In this document: positions 1-10,490 of the stretch, one piece after another
Layout of the letters: each line of letters starts with the position of its first letter
Position numbering within the stretch: the first letter of the stretch is position 1
DNA from: Christensenella sp.
Lineage (GTDB): Bacteria; Bacillota; Clostridia; Christensenellales; CAG-917
Length of the DNA: 64,000 nucleotides
Direction: 5' to 3'
Assembly: GCA_022009775.1 (NCBI GenBank)
Contig: CP091723.1
Span: 248,001-312,000 of the forward strand
Program-made: the position numbers and the translations under genes
The notes under the pieces: generated by a model
Databases searched by the model: none
What the model saw: only the letters and a program-made list of their open reading frames with translations
Told to the model about the DNA's origin: nothing

Positions 1-28
1 ATTTATAGCGTTTCGTCAACGGGGGCGG

Positions 29-63
29 TAAAAAAAATCGCCTTTCGCAATGCAAAAAGCGAT
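29..63 (-). terminator. recA rho-independent terminator
   Basis: On the minus strand, just after the recA stop, ATCGC (59-63) pairs with GCGAT (37-41), with further paired bases inside the arms. A run of eight T residues follows at 36 to 29. It would end transcription of the ftsK-to-recA operon. Confidence 0.75.
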
Positions 64-109
64 ATTTTTTTAATTTTTTGCAAAATTGACACTTAATCTT
101 GAAAATACG

Positions 110-1120
110 TCAGTTCATCTCGTATTTTTCGCGGATTTTCGCGTCGATTTCTTCAAACACTTCGGGGTGAGCCTTCAAGAAATCCATTGTCTTGTCTCTG
201 CCCTGTCCGATCTTTTCATCGTTGTAACTGAACCAACTTCCGCTCTTTTGAATGAAGCCGTTTTCAACCGCAAGATCGAGCACACATCCCATGTTGGAAA
301 TGCCAGTGCCGTACATAATGTCGAATTCCGCAACTTTGAACGGCGGTGCGACTTTGTTCTTGACTATTTTTGCTTTGACGTGGTTGCCCACGATGTCGCT
401 GCCGTCTTTGATTGTGTCTGCCTTGCGCACTTCGATACGCACGGAAGAATAGAATTTAAGTGCTTTGCCGCCCGTCGTGGTCTCGGGATTGCCGTACATA
501 ACGCCGATCTTTTCACGCAATTGGTTGATGAAAATGAGCGTACATTTGCTCTTGGAAGTCGCCGCCGTGATCTTGCGAAGTGCCTGCGACATAAGACGAG
601 CTTGCATACCAACGTGACTGTCCCCCATATCACCGTCGAGTTCCGCTTGCGGAGTGAGCGCGGCAACGGAGTCGATGACAATGATGTCGATTGCGCCGCT
701 TCTGACGAGCGTTTCTACGATTTCGAGTGCTTGTTCACCGCTGTCGGGCTGTGAAATGTAAAGGTCGTCGAGATTTACGCCGAGTTTTGACGCGTAAATG
801 GGGTCGAGTGCGTGTTCTGCGTCAACGTACGCCGCAGTGCCGCCCTTCTTTTGCACTTCCGCCACGCAGTGAAGCGCGACCGTCGTTTTGCCCGAAGATT
901 CGGGACCGTATATTTCGATGATTCTTCCTTGCGGAATTCCGCCGATGCCGAGTGCCACGTCGAGCGTCAAACAACCCGTCGAAATCGCTTCGACTTTGGG
1001 AATTTCGGTCTCGCCGAGACGCATAACCGCACCTTTGCCGAAATCTTTCTCGATTTTGGCAAGAGCAAGTTGCAAATTGTGCGCTCTATCGGTGGATTTG
1101 TCTTGAACTTTGTCTGCCAT
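110..1120 (-). CDS. recA: RecA recombinase
   Basis: RecA is the ATP-dependent strand-exchange protein of homologous recombination and the SOS co-protease. The 336-residue product is close to the usual 340-350. Walker A, GPESSGKT, is at residues 72-79; Walker B (IIVIDS) is near 145; loop L2 contains NQLREKIG. The ATG has an AGGAG site 7 nt upstream. It is the last gene of an ftsK-rimO-pgsA-cinA-recA cluster, as in many Firmicutes. Upstream there is a TATAAT (1175-1180, minus strand) without a good -35, and a CGCCCG-T-CGGGCG palindrome (1044-1056 plus 100, i.e. 1144-1156). I could not find a clear GAAC-N4-GTTC SOS box. Confidence 0.97.
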   Translation of the reverse strand: MADKVQDKSTDRAHNLQLALAKIEKDFGKGAVMRLGETEIPKVEAISTGCLTLDVALGIGGIPQGRIIEIYGPESSGKTTVALHCVAEVQKKGGTAAYVDAEHALDPIYASKLGVNLDDLYISQPDSGEQALEIVETLVRSGAIDIIVIDSVAALTPQAELDGDMGDSHVGMQARLMSQALRKITAATSKSKCTLIFINQLREKIGVMYGNPETTTGGKALKFYSSVRIEVRKADTIKDGSDIVGNHVKAKIVKNKVAPPFKVAEFDIMYGTGISNMGCVLDLAVENGFIQKSGSWFSYNDEKIGQGRDKTMDFLKAHPEVFEEIDAKIREKYEMN

Positions 1121-1223
1121 AGTGTTTCTCCTTTATATCCGTTCGCCCGTCGGGCGATCCCTTTTTTCAAGTTTATTATATAACGTTCTATGTCCCGAAA
1201 TCGGTACATTGACGCGTTTTTCT

Positions 1224-1925
1224 TTACAGTCTCAGAATGTCGCCTTTCAAATACCTTATCAGATAAAACAACGCAACGTTTGAAGTGGCTTTTCTTATCT
1301 CGTTGCGACTGCCCGAAAACTTCCTTTCAAACACGGTTATGAAGTCTCCGCCGCCGACTGCTATATACACAAGTCCGACGGGTTTTCCTTCGTCTCCTGC
1401 AGGGCCTGCAAGCCCTGTGGTCGCAAGCGCAATGTCAACGGGTCTTCTGCAAAGACCTTTCACCATTGCGTACGCAGTTTCTCTCGACACCGCGCCGTAT
1501 TCTCCGAGCACCGCTTTCGGCACTCCGAGTCTGTCCATTTTAGAGCCACGATTGTAGCATACGATACCTTCGTAAAAGTTTGCGCTTATGCCGGGTATCG
1601 CCGTAAGTCTTGAACAGATTTCGCCGCCCGTGAGACTTTCGGCAACCGCCAGCGTGCGATTGTTCATTTTGAGAAGTTTAGCCGCAATATCTTCGAGAAC
1701 GCCGTCGACTGCCGAGTATACTTCTTCTTCAAAGGCATTGTAAACTCTGCTCTTCACCATTTCGAACGTGGTTCTGTCCCCCGTCGATTTCATGGTTATA
1801 GCGGCATCGAGACAATCTTCTTTCACGGAAAAATCAACGCCGAAACTGTCGAACTTTTTAAGTCTTTCCGCAATCTCTTCGCCGCTTAATCCGCATATTT
1901 TGATAGTCTCGCAACAGTTTGCCAT
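1224..1925 (-). CDS. cinA: CinA-like protein (C-terminal amidase domain)
   Basis: The C-terminal 150 residues carry the CinA/PncC signature (AESLTGGEICSRL, then GLAGPAGDEGKPVGLVY). In that family it deamidates nicotinamide mononucleotide in pyridine nucleotide salvage. The first about 80 residues may correspond to the KH-like linker of CinA. The roughly 170-residue N-terminal MoCF-like domain of full CinA is missing, so this is between the PncC and CinA forms. I chose the ATG at 1925 because TTAAGG lies 6 nt before it; the frame is open to a TTG at 1967. It sits between pgsA and recA, the classical CinA position. Confidence 0.88.
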   Translation of the reverse strand: MANCCETIKICGLSGEEIAERLKKFDSFGVDFSVKEDCLDAAITMKSTGDRTTFEMVKSRVYNAFEEEVYSAVDGVLEDIAAKLLKMNNRTLAVAESLTGGEICSRLTAIPGISANFYEGIVCYNRGSKMDRLGVPKAVLGEYGAVSRETAYAMVKGLCRRPVDIALATTGLAGPAGDEGKPVGLVYIAVGGGDFITVFERKFSGSRNEIRKATSNVALFYLIRYLKGDILRL

Positions 1926-2017
1926 ATTACGCCTTAATTTCGTTTTTCGATATTCTAACGCACTCAACCGTCAAATCAACGTCAAGCGCATATCATAAAA
2001 TCACACTCAAAACAGTC

Positions 2018-2671
2018 TTACGCTTTTTCTTGCTCGGCTTCGTCTTGCTTTTTGTCTTCTTCGTCGTCCTGTTTGAGAACCTGCTTGTTTTTGAAAACGT
2101 AGTTGAAGCCGCTGTAAACCGCCAAAATCGCACCGATATAGAACACTATCGTGCCTATCCAGCCGATTATGTAATGCACGCCTGCAAGCATAAGAAGCGT
2201 CACGCCTATGTCGAGCATAACCGTCTTCACCTTGCCATAGATGTCCGCCGCAAGCACGAGACCGCGACTTGCCGCAATGGAGCGGAAAACGCCTATCATA
2301 AGTTCTCTCGATAAAATGATGCCCGAAAGTATCGCTATGACAAGCGCATTGTACGGATACACACCGCCCATCGAGAGTCCGTCTTTGAAAAGAACGATGA
2401 GAAAGAGCATAACCACGATGACGACTTTGTCTGCGAGCGGGTCTAAAAACTTGCCGAGCATTGACACCGTGTTGGTCTTTCTTGCGATATGACCGTCTAT
2501 AAAGTCGGTTGCGCAACACACCGCAAACAAGAACGCCGCCACCGCAAGAAGCGCGATATGCGTTGCAGTGCTCACACCCGTGAGAAGTTCCGCCACGATG
2601 AACATTGCCACCGTCGGCACTATTAGAATTATTCTTGCAATCGTGATTTTCGTTGCCAAAGTGATTTTCAT
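2018..2671 (-). CDS. pgsA: CDP-diacylglycerol-glycerol-3-phosphate phosphatidyltransferase
   Basis: This integral membrane enzyme makes phosphatidylglycerol phosphate, the committed step to phosphatidylglycerol and cardiolipin. The CDP-alcohol phosphotransferase motif is present near residues 56-82 as DFIDGHIAR, then G-x3-D-x3-D (GKFLDPLADK). Several hydrophobic segments span the protein. The C-terminus is an acidic and basic tail (KQDDEEDKKQDEAEQEKA) unlike the compact enzyme core. Its ATG overlaps the TGA of the frame-corrected rimO (ATGA), so translation is likely coupled. Confidence 0.93.
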   Translation of the reverse strand: MKITLATKITIARIILIVPTVAMFIVAELLTGVSTATHIALLAVAAFLFAVCCATDFIDGHIARKTNTVSMLGKFLDPLADKVVIVVMLFLIVLFKDGLSMGGVYPYNALVIAILSGIILSRELMIGVFRSIAASRGLVLAADIYGKVKTVMLDIGVTLLMLAGVHYIIGWIGTIVFYIGAILAVYSGFNYVFKNKQVLKQDDEEDKKQDEAEQEKA

Positions 2672-3974
2672 TGTTTCACTCTCCCTACCAAATCCACGCC
2701 TGTCGAGCCTACAATCTCGACATCGTAAAATTGCCTATCTTCACTTCGTCTTCCGACGTGAAATATACGACGTTGTCTATGTCCGGTGCTTGCGATTGAG
2801 TTCTGCCCACAAAAGACTGTCTGTCATAATCGATGTCGTCGTATATCACTTTCACCGTCTTGCCGACAAGCGAAGCGTTGTGTTTTTCTATGATTTTTTC
2901 TTGCAACTTTTTGAGTTCTTCAGCGCGTTTTTCCCTTGTTCTTTCGGGCAAATGTCCGTCAAGTTTGTCGGCAGGCGTCCCCTCTTCTCTCGAATAGGCA
3001 AAAAAACCCGCATAATCGAATTCGGTGTCTTTGACGAATTGTCTGAGTTTCTCGAATTGTTCTTTCGTTTCTCCCGGAAAACCGCAAATGAACGTGGTGC
3101 GCACAGTCATACCTGCGGATTTGAGTTTTGCAATCAACTCTCTCACGCTCTTTTCGTTCGTACGACGATTCATACGTTTAAGCACCGTATCGTCAATATG
3201 TTGCAAAGGCACGTCTACGTACTTCACCACTTTCGGACTGTTTTTTATGTACTCGATGAGTGCGTCGACCACCATTTCGGGATAGAGATACAAAAGGCGT
3301 ATCCACTCGAAATCGAGTTTCGAGAGTTCGTCAAGCAATTCTATAAGGTGCGGCTTTCCGTCAAAATCCGTGCCGTATCTCGTCACGTCCTGCGCAACGA
3401 GAATGAGTTCTTTCACTCCGTCGTCCGAAAGTTTCTGCGCTTCGGAGAGCAAATCCTGCATTTTTTCCGAACGATATTTGCCGCGTATTGACGGAATCGC
3501 ACAATAAGTGCAATGGTTGTTGCATCCGTCCGCGATTTTAAGATATGCGTAGTGATATGGAGTTGTCAGCACTCTGCCCGAATAAAATCCGTCTTTGCAA
3601 TCGTGAGAAAAAACTCTCTCTCCATTTTCGACTTCCTGCACCGTTTCGAGCATTTTGTCGTAGTCCGCTATTCCGAGAACGGCGTCGACTTCGGGAAATT
3701 CTTCCTTTATCGTATCGGCATAACGTTGAGCAAGACAACCTGTGACGATGACTTTTTTCTTTTTATCCGCCTTTTTTGCGGAAATTGCGTTCAAAATCTC
3801 GTCTATCGATTCTTCTTTTGCTTTGTCGATAAACGCGCAGGTATTGACGATTATGACGTCCGCTTCTTCTTCGCTGCCAACGAGCGTATGTCCGCCGCCG
3901 ACGAGCCTTGAAAGCATCTTCTCGGTGTCTACTCTGTTTTTATCGCAACCGAGCGATATTGCTCCGATTTTCAT
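2668..3974 (-). CDS. rimO: Ribosomal protein S12 methylthiotransferase RimO (frameshifted near the 3' end)
   Basis: RimO is a radical SAM enzyme that methylthiolates an aspartate of ribosomal protein S12. The N-terminal MTTase domain begins MKIGAISLGCDKN and has the three cluster cysteines. The radical SAM motif is CNNHCTYC and a TRAM domain follows. In the sequence as given, the frame ends at 2709 in the middle of the TRAM domain. One more base in the A4 run 2727-2730 restores a reading ending YDVEIVGSTGVDLVGRVKQ and a TGA at 2668-2670 that overlaps the pgsA ATG. The restored length is 435 residues, normal for RimO. Its own ATG overlaps the ftsK stop. Confidence 0.93.
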
Positions 3975-6900
3975 TCTTCGTCTTCCTTTTCGGCTTCTGC
4001 ACGCAGATTTGCCAGTTCTTCGTAACTGATGTTGACTTTCTTCTTCTTCGGATCGTGTTCGTCGGGAGAGAGATATCCCATTCTGTCCATAAGGTCGTAA
4101 ATCTTTGCCGCCTTAGGCCAGCCAAAGCCCATACGACGTTGCAGGAAAGATATGCTGATAGGCGCGTCCTGCTCTTCGCGAAGTTGTATGCCGAGTTCGA
4201 GCACGTCGTAAAGTTCGGGCGGAATCTTGTTGCGGTCGTTGGCGTGGGTGTTGCCGTTTCCTTGCGGCTTCTCTTCTTCCTTCTCCTTGAAGATTGCGTC
4301 CTTGATGTTGTTGTCAAAGTACGCGTCGTTCTTTGCCTTGACAAAGTCCACGATGTCCTTGACTTCTTCGTTGGAGATGTATGCACCTTGCATACGTTCG
4401 AGCGCGCTCGCTCCAGGCAACATAAACAACATATCGCCGTTGCCGAGCAATTTGTCCGCACCAACGCTGTCAAGCACCGTCTTACTGTCAAAGCTAGACG
4501 TGACTTTGAATGCGATACGCGCCGGGAAATTATTTTTGATCGTGCCGCTGATAACATCAACGGACGGTCTTTGCGTTGCAAGCACAAGGTGTATGCCCAC
4601 TGCACGCGCAAGTCTTGCGATGCGGTTTACGGTGTCTTCAACCGCTTTCTTGCCGGTTGACATAAGGTCTGCAAATTCGTCGACGATGATGACGATTCTC
4701 GGCATCTTTTCATAGCCGTTCTTCACGCAATCTTCGTTGTATTCTTCGATGTTGCGATAGTTGACTTCCGCAAGATATTTGATACGACGTTCCATCTCGG
4801 TTATCGTCCAGTTGAGCGCGCGTATAGCCTTGTCTGTGTCGCAAATTATTTCGTCCATAAGGAGATGCGGAATGCCTGCATAGATACTAAGTTCCACACG
4901 TTTGGGGTCGATAAGGATAAGACGCACGTCATCGGGTGACGCTTTGTAGAGCAAGCTGACTATGATTGAGTTTATGCAGCAGCTCTTGCCTGCGCCGGTC
5001 GCGCCTGCGATAAGCACGTGCGGCAACTTTCTGACAAGCACAACTTTTGATTGACCGTACAGGTTTTTGCCCAGCGCAAACGTGTTGGGATCTTTTGATC
5101 CGTTAAACTCGGGAGAGCCGATAATCTCGGACAAGTTTACGTTGCGGCGATGCTTGTTAGGAACTTCGATACCGACGGCGTTTTCGCCCGGGATAGGCGC
5201 AATTATACGCACGCTTTCCGCTTCCATCTTCATCGCTATATCGTTTTCAAGCGTGGAAATGTAGTTGATCGTCCTTCCGCGCGGCATCTCGACACGCAAT
5301 TTGTACATCGTAAACGTCGGACCGACCATGATGTCGATCACTTCACTCGCAATATTGAAGAAAGAAAGCGTTCCGATGATCTGTTCTTTCTTTTGCTCGT
5401 AGTCTTCGTTTTGATCCACTTCGGGAGCAGGCGGAACAAGTAGGCTCATGGGCGGAGCAACGTAAGGGCGTTTCGGCGTGGCTTGAGATATTGCCTGATC
5501 CACGTTGACCTGCGTGAGACGTTGTTTTTCGCTCTTTTCCGCTTTTACGGTCTTGGGTGCGTCGTCCTTTTGCAAACCGCGACTCTTTGCCGCATTCATC
5601 TTCTCTTCGCGCATGAGTGCTTCACGTTCGTATTGCCCCATTTGCGGAGTTTCTTTGATTGCTTGTTTTATATTCTGGATACGAGCGTTAACTTCGGCGT
5701 TTTCGATGTTCTTTGCCGATTGCTTTGCGATTGCGGTCGTAGACTGAATCGCACTTCTAGACATATCGCCGCCCGTAACTTTCTGCTGAACGGGTGCGGG
5801 GGCACTTGGCACTTCACCGCCGACCGTCTTGTCGTCGTCAACGTATTTCGCGCGCTGACTTTCAAGCGTAGCCTTACTCATTTCGTATGGTTTTGCAATC
5901 GGCTTGGATTTGCCTATGCCACCGAAATAGTTGGCTTCCGTGTTCTCTGACGGCTCTTCTTTCGTGACAGCAGTCTGTGCAAACGCTCTCGGGATTTTGG
6001 TCTCTCCTTGAACGGGCTTGTATCCGCTTCTGTCAGCGTCTTCGACACTCTGATTTTTCTTTGGTTGAACGACGGGCGGTTGAACTTCGACCTGCTTTTG
6101 TTCACTCTTGGTGACGTCGTTTTTCGCTTTTTGAGAAACGGCGGCAGGTGCTTTTTGAGTTTCCGCTCCGTCACGAGCGATATACACCATATCCGTCTTC
6201 GGTTTGTCGTACGCTTCGGAAGTTATCTCTTCTTTCACGACGGGCTTGGGCGGTTCTTCACCCGAAATCGCTCTGTTGAGCGCGCCGAGCATCCCCACGT
6301 TGACCTGAGATTGTCCCGTTGCGTTCTGCGCTTTTTGTATGGTTGCGTTTATTGCGTCTCCGCCGCCGACAACTTTCGTGGGCTTGACAACTTCTTTCTT
6401 GACGGGTTCTGCAATGAGACACGCTTCGTCTTGTTGTTCGAGATGCACTCCCGCTTCAAACTCGGGCTTTGCGTACATCTCGCCGAAACGCTGAGTCTGC
6501 TCTTGTTTCAACGCATTGAAATCGCGCTTGAAATCGAGCGGAGATTGAATCTTGCTCGTTGCGCTTTCTTGCTCTGCCGCCTGCAAGGCAGGTTTTGCCG
6601 CCTTGTCGTCTTGCTGATAGGACGCGCGGTATCTGGACATAAAGTCTTCTTTGATCGCACTGGACGTGGTGTCTATGCCGAGTTTGTTTTTAAGCTCGTT
6701 TCTGCGCATTGCGCTGTAAGAGGGAGAAACGTTGCCGAGCGCGTTTTTTCGGGTCGCTTGCCGAGCCGAAGCGCGCAAGATTGTCTTTGCTCGGACCGGA
6801 ACCGAAAAGAATGTCCTTTGCTATGCCGCGCGGTGAGAATTGCTCAGGATTGTACGGACGTTTTTGCTCGTCTTCGATGTTTCCGCTTGCATTCGGATAA

Positions 6901-7682
6901 AGCGGATTGAATCCTATGGGCTTGTATCCGTCTGCGCCGAGAGCCTTTTTATCCCCCACTCTTTCTCTGTCGTCGCTGTTTACGTCAACGACGTACAAAT
7001 CCTTTTGCGGATTTGAAAAATCGGTGAGAATAGGCGCGTTTTGCGCGTCAATAAGTCTTCCGTTTGCAGTCTGTTCCTGTTTTGATTTTTTCTTGAAAAG
7101 ATTGCGTTTTTGTTTGGGCTTGCTTTGATTGGCAACTTGTCTTTGTCTGTCCGACTTGTCGGCAACGGTGTAAGTGACGTTACGCTTAATTGACGGAAAT
7201 ATCGCAAAAAACGCAAGGATAAAAAACGCCACGCACGCAACGACCAACGCCCCCACCGACGTGATGAGTTTCATAAGCGGAAATGCGAGTATACCGAAAA
7301 GCATACCGCCTGCGGTGTTGGTGTTGTTGTAGCAGTTGAGAAGATATCCGCCCCAGTCAGCACCGATGATGTGTGCGCTCGACGAGTAAATGTGCAGTGC
7401 AAAAATGCCGATGATAAGCAAGCCGAAATACATGATTGCTTTTGAAGGGCGCATCTTCACTCTCACGTTGAAAGTCACGGCAATGCCGATGATGAGTCCC
7501 ATAAGAAAATATGCGTACGCCGCAAGACCGAAAAATCCCGCTAGAAAACCGTACACCATTCTGCCGACTCCGCCCAACGCTCCGACCAAAGATAAGAAAC
7601 AGAAAAGCGACACTATGATGACCAAAATGCCAGCCGCAATCCTGTTGCCCCTATTCGCTTTTGCTTGTCTTGTATTCTCCAA
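3971..7682 (-). CDS. ftsK: DNA translocase FtsK/SpoIIIE (frameshifted)
   Basis: FtsK pumps chromosomal DNA through the division septum. The N-terminal part (6690-7682) has four or five membrane helices and begins at a TTG with GGAAGG 7 nt before it. The C-terminal part has the motor: Walker A GATGAGKS, Walker B IVIIVDEFADLM, and a gamma winged-helix domain (RRMGFGWPKAAKIYDLM). The frame breaks at the T6 run 6744-6749; five T would join ASDPK to NALGNVSP. The restored protein is about 1236 residues, much longer than the usual 750-900. The excess is a Gln/Lys/Ala-rich linker of about 500 residues between membrane and motor domains. Stop and rimO start overlap. Confidence 0.93.
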
Positions 7683-7721
7683 GGTTTACCTTCCTAGTAA
7701 TATATAATATTAGTATTGAAA

Positions 7722-7750
7722 ATTATACCACAAACAAGACGCGTTTTCAA
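7722..7750 (-). promoter_or_regulatory. Sigma-A promoter of the ftsK operon
   Basis: The -35 TTGAAA (7745-7750) and -10 TATAAT (7722-7727) are separated by 17 bp. The predicted start of transcription is near 7715, about 33 nt before the ftsK TTG. Confidence 0.75.
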
Positions 7751-7872
7751 GAGAAAAGAAAGAGAAAAATTATCGTATATTTTTTGACAAGGTTAGATAG
7801 CCGAATTTGAATTAATAATTAATAATGAACAATTAACAATTAATTTTTTTAGTAGGATAACACGCAACATAA

Positions 7873-8042
7873 AAACGCGATATTGAGATGAAAAACAAGA
7901 AAACACCCATCCAAAACAAAACCCAACGTACATTGGGTACGTGATTTTGGAGCGGATGGGTGTTGTAAGGAACGAAGTGACGGAATAGCGATTGTTACGC
8001 TTTGCGTCAATCGCGTCCGATGTTATTCGCTATTGGCGTTTT
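7873..8042. repeat. Long hairpin repeat, copy E1
   Basis: First of five related hairpin elements. A 10-bp stem pairs ACACCCATCC (7903-7912) with GGATGGGTGT (7954-7963) around a core CGTAC-N5-GTACG (7927-7941). The 3' side carries a roughly 50-bp block (from 7962) also present in E2 that has its own small stem (GCGATTG/CAATCGC). The outer ends AAAACGC and GCGTTTT pair. Together E1 and E2 fill the 511 bp between ftsK and the M16 gene, apart from the AT-rich 150 bp next to ftsK that holds its promoter. No coding sequence is visible here. Confidence 0.7.
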
Positions 8043-8050
8043 CTAAAAAA

Positions 8051-8212
8051 TGCGCTAAATAGATGAATGACGCGAAAGTGCCCCGAGAATGACAACCCTA
8101 ATGTGCATGTAGTACATGAGTTGGCAGGCTCAGGGCACTGTAAGGAACGAAGTGACGGAATAGCGATTGTTACGAAGTCAATCGCGTCCAAAGTCAGTCG
8201 CTATTTAGCGCG
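8051..8212. repeat. Long hairpin repeat, copy E2
   Basis: The outer stem is perfect: GCGCTAAATAG (8052-8062) with CTATTTAGCGC (8201-8211). The inner arms GTGCCCCGAG and CTCAGGGCAC pair around the core ATGTGC-N5-GTACAT. The 3' outer arm lies inside the last codons of the M16 peptidase gene (stop at 8194-8196), so the element and the gene end overlap. Confidence 0.72.
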
Positions 8213-9460
8213 TTTTTGATGTCGATGTCGTCGAAACGAGATACAATACTACTGCACACGTTCGTGAAATCAAAGATTTCACGCGAAGCACGCAAAACGT
8301 CTTCGGCGGTAGTTTGGTCTATCATTGATATGCAGGTATCGAAGTCATAAAGTTGTCCGGTTTGAACGGCGTGCGCACCGAAAGTTCGCATCATTGCGGA
8401 AGTACTTTCCTGCCCGAGAACAAGCGACGTTTTGAGTTGTTGTTTGCCTTTTTCGAGTTCCTGCTCACTCACGCCTTTTTCGAGCAAAAGATCTATTTCT
8501 TCCCTGATTGCGTGCACCGCTTTCAAGGCGTTTTCGGGGCTTGTTGACGTGTAGATTATAAAGGCACCGTTCTTCTCGTATGCGGACGGATAGCCGTAAA
8601 TCGTATAGCAAAGTCCGTGCTTTTCTCTGACGCTTTGGAAAAGTCTTGACGACATTTCCATGCTGAAAATTATGCACATAAGTTGCATAGCGACTCCCCT
8701 GTCGTCGTTGTACGGATAGCACGGGAACGCAAATGCGATATGGCTTTGTTCGATGTCTTTTTTCTTCTTGCAGGACGTCGAATGTTCGGGACGCACGTTG
8801 ACAGGTTGCGCGTCGTATTTCACGCCTTTTTCAAACTTGCTCTCGAAATATTTTTCCACGAGTGAAACGGCTTGCTCGACGGTCATATTGCCGGCAATGG
8901 AAACAATCGTGTTTGGTGCGACGTAATGCTTTGCGTGATACGCTCGCAAGGTCTCGCTCGTCATAGATTTCAACGTCTTTTTCGTGCCGAGAATGGTCTT
9001 TTCAAGCGTGCAACCTTTGAAAAAGTTGCTCATAAGGCGTTCAAGACACAAATCGTCGGGGGGTATCTTCACTCTCGTTGATTTCTTCGATGACAACCCT
9101 GCGCTCCTTTTCGAGTTCGATAGGGTCGAATGCGGGATTGAAATACATATCCGAAAGCACGTCTGCGCATTTTTCAACGTTCGTATCCAACGAAACAGTG
9201 TGAAAACACGTATAACTTTTTGCCGTATACGCATTGATTTGCGCACCGATAGAGTCAATTTCGTTGACGATATCGAAACTGGAACGAGTTTTCGTGCCTT
9301 TGAAAACCATGTGTTCTATGAAGTGAGATATTCCGTTGATTTCGGGAGTTTCACGCACTACGCCTGCGCCGACGAATACGCCGAGCGCAACCGACCTGAC
9401 GGCTGTGTTCTGAACAAATACAAGTTTAAGCCCGCTTGGGAAATTTATCATTTTTTGCAT
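8194..9460 (-). CDS. M16-family zinc metallopeptidase (frameshifted)
   Basis: Insulinase/processing-peptidase-like protein of the YmxG/PepR type. The inverted zinc motif HFIEH is near residue 47, with the distal glutamate in the following helix. A second domain (LEQSHIAFAFPCYPYND, then REKHGLCYTIYGYPSAY) completes the fold. The frame breaks in the G6 run 9058-9063; five G give INESEDTPDDLCLERLM. The restored protein is 421 residues, normal for the family. The start MQKMINFPSG is chosen because the ATG at 9460 coincides with the predicted transcription start (leaderless). Its substrate cannot be told; family members are cytoplasmic oligopeptidases. Confidence 0.9.
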
Positions 9461-9466
9461 ACGGAC

Positions 9467-9494
9467 ATTATAACACATAGATTGATAAGCGCAA
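9467..9494 (-). promoter_or_regulatory. Promoter giving a leaderless M16 mRNA
   Basis: The -10 TATAAT (9467-9472) lies so that +1 falls at 9460, the A of the ATG. A -35-like TTGCGC (9489-9494) is 16 bp upstream. No Shine-Dalgarno sequence could be present in the mRNA. Confidence 0.6.
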
Positions 9495-9508
9495 TCATAT
9501 TTTATGGT

Positions 9509-10227
9509 ATGAATGAAATTAAGTTCCGTACTTTTTGCGCAAATTTTGTCATAATCGCAACGCTGCTTATGTCGTTTGCGGTGGCTTTCATTGCCGCTTA
9601 TCCCGAAAAAAGCGACGTGATGACAGTCAACAACGCCATATACGAAGGCAACAAGGAATCGGGAAAAGTCGCACTGACTTTCAACGTGTACGAGCGCACG
9701 GACAACGTGCTGAAAATAGCGGAAATTCTCAACGATCACGGTGCGAAAGCAACGTTTTTCGTGGGTGGATGTTGGGTCGCAAAAAACGCCGATACGCTTC
9801 TAAAACTATCATCTAACGGCTTTGAAATAGGAAATCACGGATATTCTCATCGCGACCACGCAGAACTGAACGTGAAGAGCAACGCCGACGAAATCAGAGT
9901 CACCGAAAGACTTATCGACAAGGCTTTGTCGTCACTTCCCGACTACAAAAATTCAAAACTATTCGCTCCACCGAGCGGCAGTATGGGGAAAACATGTTCA
10001 TCGTCTGCAAGGACATGGGATACAAGGTGATAATGTGGACAAGCGATACGATAGACTGGCGTGACCACGACGCAAATCTAATATTCGAACGCGCAACGAA
10101 TAACTTGAAAGCAGGCGATATAATTCTTATGCACCCAACAGACGACACCGTCACCGCCCTACCAAAAATTCTCGAATACATCTCGGCGCAAGGTCTGACA
10201 GCCGACATCGTAAGCAACGTGATTTAA
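9509..10227 (+). CDS. Polysaccharide deacetylase family protein (frameshifted)
   Basis: NodB/CE4-fold protein with an N-terminal signal anchor (FVIIATLLMSFAVAFIAA), so it probably acts on the cell envelope. The fold is clear: VALTFN, KATFFVGG, EIGNHGYSHRDH, and a C-terminal half from MFIVCKDMGYKVIMWTSDTIDW. The usual catalytic TFDDG is replaced by TFNVY, so the first Asp is absent; this is seen in one clostridial subgroup, and activity is uncertain. The frame breaks at the G4 run 9985-9988; five G restore continuity (239 residues). It is divergent from the M16 gene. Confidence 0.82.
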
Positions 10228-10239
10228 TATGGAAAAACT

Positions 10240-10345
10240 AAACGCTATATTGATTTTATAACAAGAAAGGGCCGCTCTTCACAGGCGGGAGCGTACTTGT
10301 TGTACGTGACTGTCTGTGAAGTGGCTCTGCCGTAGTTATTCTCCC
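10240..10345. repeat. Long hairpin repeat, copy E3
   Basis: CTTCACAG (10277-10284) pairs with CTGTGAAG (10314-10321) around the core CGTAC-N5-GTACG (10292-10306). It is one of three elements that fill the 383 bp between the convergent deacetylase and pnp genes. Confidence 0.65.
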
Positions 10346-10362
10346 CACTGTCCCCCCTATAT

Positions 10363-10480
10363 CCTAAACGCAATATTTAGATGAAGAACAAGGAAACACC
10401 GCCAAACACAGACAAGAGTGTACTTGCTGTACATGACTGTTTGTGGTGGCGGTGTTGACGCAGTTATTCACCCCAACATT
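10363..10480. repeat. Long hairpin repeat, copy E4
   Basis: The 10-bp stem AACACCGCCA (10395-10404) / TGGCGGTGTT (10447-10456) surrounds the core GTAC-N5-GTAC (10420-10432). The 5' flank AGATGAAGAACAAG is shared with E5 and nearly with E1. Confidence 0.7.
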
Positions 10481-10490
10481 CTACATACCC

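Noticed and set aside
1130..1203. SOS box before recA
   Set aside because: Only half-site-like GAAC or GTTC stretches are present; no GAAC-N4-GTTC match was found. The same holds before dinB.
6740..6755. Programmed frameshift in ftsK at AAAAAAC
   Set aside because: The shift needed is +1 or loss of one A, not the -1 that such heptamers support, and the same kind of break occurs in many unrelated genes here.
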